NCBI GenBank assembly: GCA_003520455.1
Contig: DOUV01000432.1
Location: forward strand, 1-5,569
Length of the DNA: 5,569 nt
Source of the DNA: Chloroflexota bacterium
GTDB lineage: Bacteria > Chloroflexota > Anaerolineae > Ardenticatenales > Ardenticatenaceae
Direction: 5' to 3'
Position numbers and translations under genes: made by a program. Each line of letters begins with the position of its first letter. Within the stretch, counting starts at the first letter, position 1. The notes below the pieces were generated by a model that worked only from the letters and a program-made list of their open reading frames with translations, was not told where the DNA came from and did no database searches. Below are positions 4,956 to 5,569 of this stretch, piece by piece.

Positions 4956-5533
4956 TGCTCTCCGAACCGATCGCTGTCACGCTCCTCGTGACCGGCGCCC
5001 TGGAGGGATTGGGCGTGCCCTATGCAATTGGCGGTTCTCTGGCAAGCGCCGTGTATGGCGTGGCCCGGGCCACACAGGACGCCGATATCGTCGCCGATCT
5101 TCGGCTTGACCACGTAGAGCGCTTCGCCCGGGTGCTGGGCGAGGCGTTCTACGTGGACACGGAGATGATCCGTGAGGCCGTTCAGCAGCGGAGTAGTTTC
5201 AATGTCATTCATTGGGACACACAATTCAAGGTGGATATCTTCATCCCCAAGCGTCGGGCCTTTGACCAGGCCCAACTGGCCCGGCGCACTGCGGAGATTG
5301 TAGCAACCGAACCGGAGCGAACAGCCTACCTCGCGTCTCCAGAGGACAACCTTCTTTCCAAGCTGGAATGGTATCAGATGACCGAACGAGGATCGGAACG
5401 GCAATGGCGCGACGTGCTTGGCATCATCAAGACCCAGGGCGACCGGCTTGACCTGGACTATCTCCGGCGAATGGCAAGCACCTTGGAAGTGAGCGACCTA
5501 TTTGAGCAAGCGTTGGTAGCAGCACAAGAATAA
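4955..5533 (+). CDS. AbiEii/AbiGii-like nucleotidyltransferase-fold protein
   Basis: The 192-residue product shows the nucleotidyltransferase (pol-beta) fold core: GGS at 26-28 (within YAIGGSLASAVYG), the two metal-binding aspartates DAD at 42-44 (RATQDADIV), and a third acidic residue in FKVDIF (D94). A later DNLLSKLEWY (131-140) with K136, followed by ERQWRDVLGII (148-158), resembles the lysine helix and R-D helix of the AbiEii/AbiGii family, whose toxins transfer nucleotides to tRNA or other targets. All key acidic residues are intact, so it may be active. ATG 4955 overlaps the stop of the upstream gene (TGATG), so its translation is probably coupled. Members of this broad family also include domesticated enzymes of unknown substrate; the toxin role is inferred from family and gene pairing. 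The frame extends upstream, but that part overlaps the preceding gene and looks non-coding. Confidence 0.8.
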   Translation: MLSEPIAVTLLVTGALEGLGVPYAIGGSLASAVYGVARATQDADIVADLRLDHVERFARVLGEAFYVDTEMIREAVQQRSSFNVIHWDTQFKVDIFIPKRRAFDQAQLARRTAEIVATEPERTAYLASPEDNLLSKLEWYQMTERGSERQWRDVLGIIKTQGDRLDLDYLRRMASTLEVSDLFEQALVAAQE

Positions 5534-5569
5534 GCCGATAGTAATAACTCGACTTTTGCAGTGACATAA
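5534..5569 (+). other. Short AT-rich end after the cassette
   Basis: Thirty-six bases after the last stop codon, with no hairpin or start of another gene that I can support. Any terminator for the cassette must lie beyond the window. Confidence 0.4.

Overview
The window is GC-rich (roughly 60 percent by eye) bacterial chromosomal DNA carrying mostly translation genes. Codon style, the lamin-tail and ribosome-hibernation-type pair, and the palindrome-filled spacer recall Chloroflexota (thermophilic lineages such as Thermomicrobia or Roseiflexus relatives). That placement is an inference from gene content, not a database result. No phage, IS element, CRISPR array, tRNA or rRNA was found.

Layout. 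The left part (1-1630) is read on the minus strand. A strong sigma70-type promoter (1630 to 1602) drives prfA (peptide chain release factor 1) through a leader holding a terminator-like hairpin. prmC (release factor glutamine methyltransferase) follows and runs off the left edge. PrmC methylates the glutamine of the GGQ motif in RF1, so enzyme and substrate are neighbours. The 125-nt prfA-prmC spacer is almost entirely inverted repeats.

Divergently, on the plus strand from 1816, a small lamin-tail-domain protein overlaps by 4 nt a short ribosome-hibernation (HPF/RaiA)-like protein. A non-coding stretch of about 260 nt follows, with weak structure and no convincing gene.

At 2883 a clear promoter starts the classic infC-rpmI-rplT operon (IF3, L35, L20). 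infC appears to start at an ATA codon. An inverted repeat overlaps the -35 box, a hairpin lies in the leader, a 13-bp hairpin with a T run separates infC from rpmI, and the rpmI-rplT spacer can fold in alternative ways. A 13-bp GC-rich hairpin after rplT is the operon terminator.

The right end (4371-5533) is accessory in character: three copies of an 8-9 nt direct repeat, then a small helical protein of unknown family whose stop overlaps the start of an AbiEii-like nucleotidyltransferase. This two-gene cassette resembles a toxin-antitoxin module, but its small partner is not one I recognise, so it is the best candidate for an undescribed system here.
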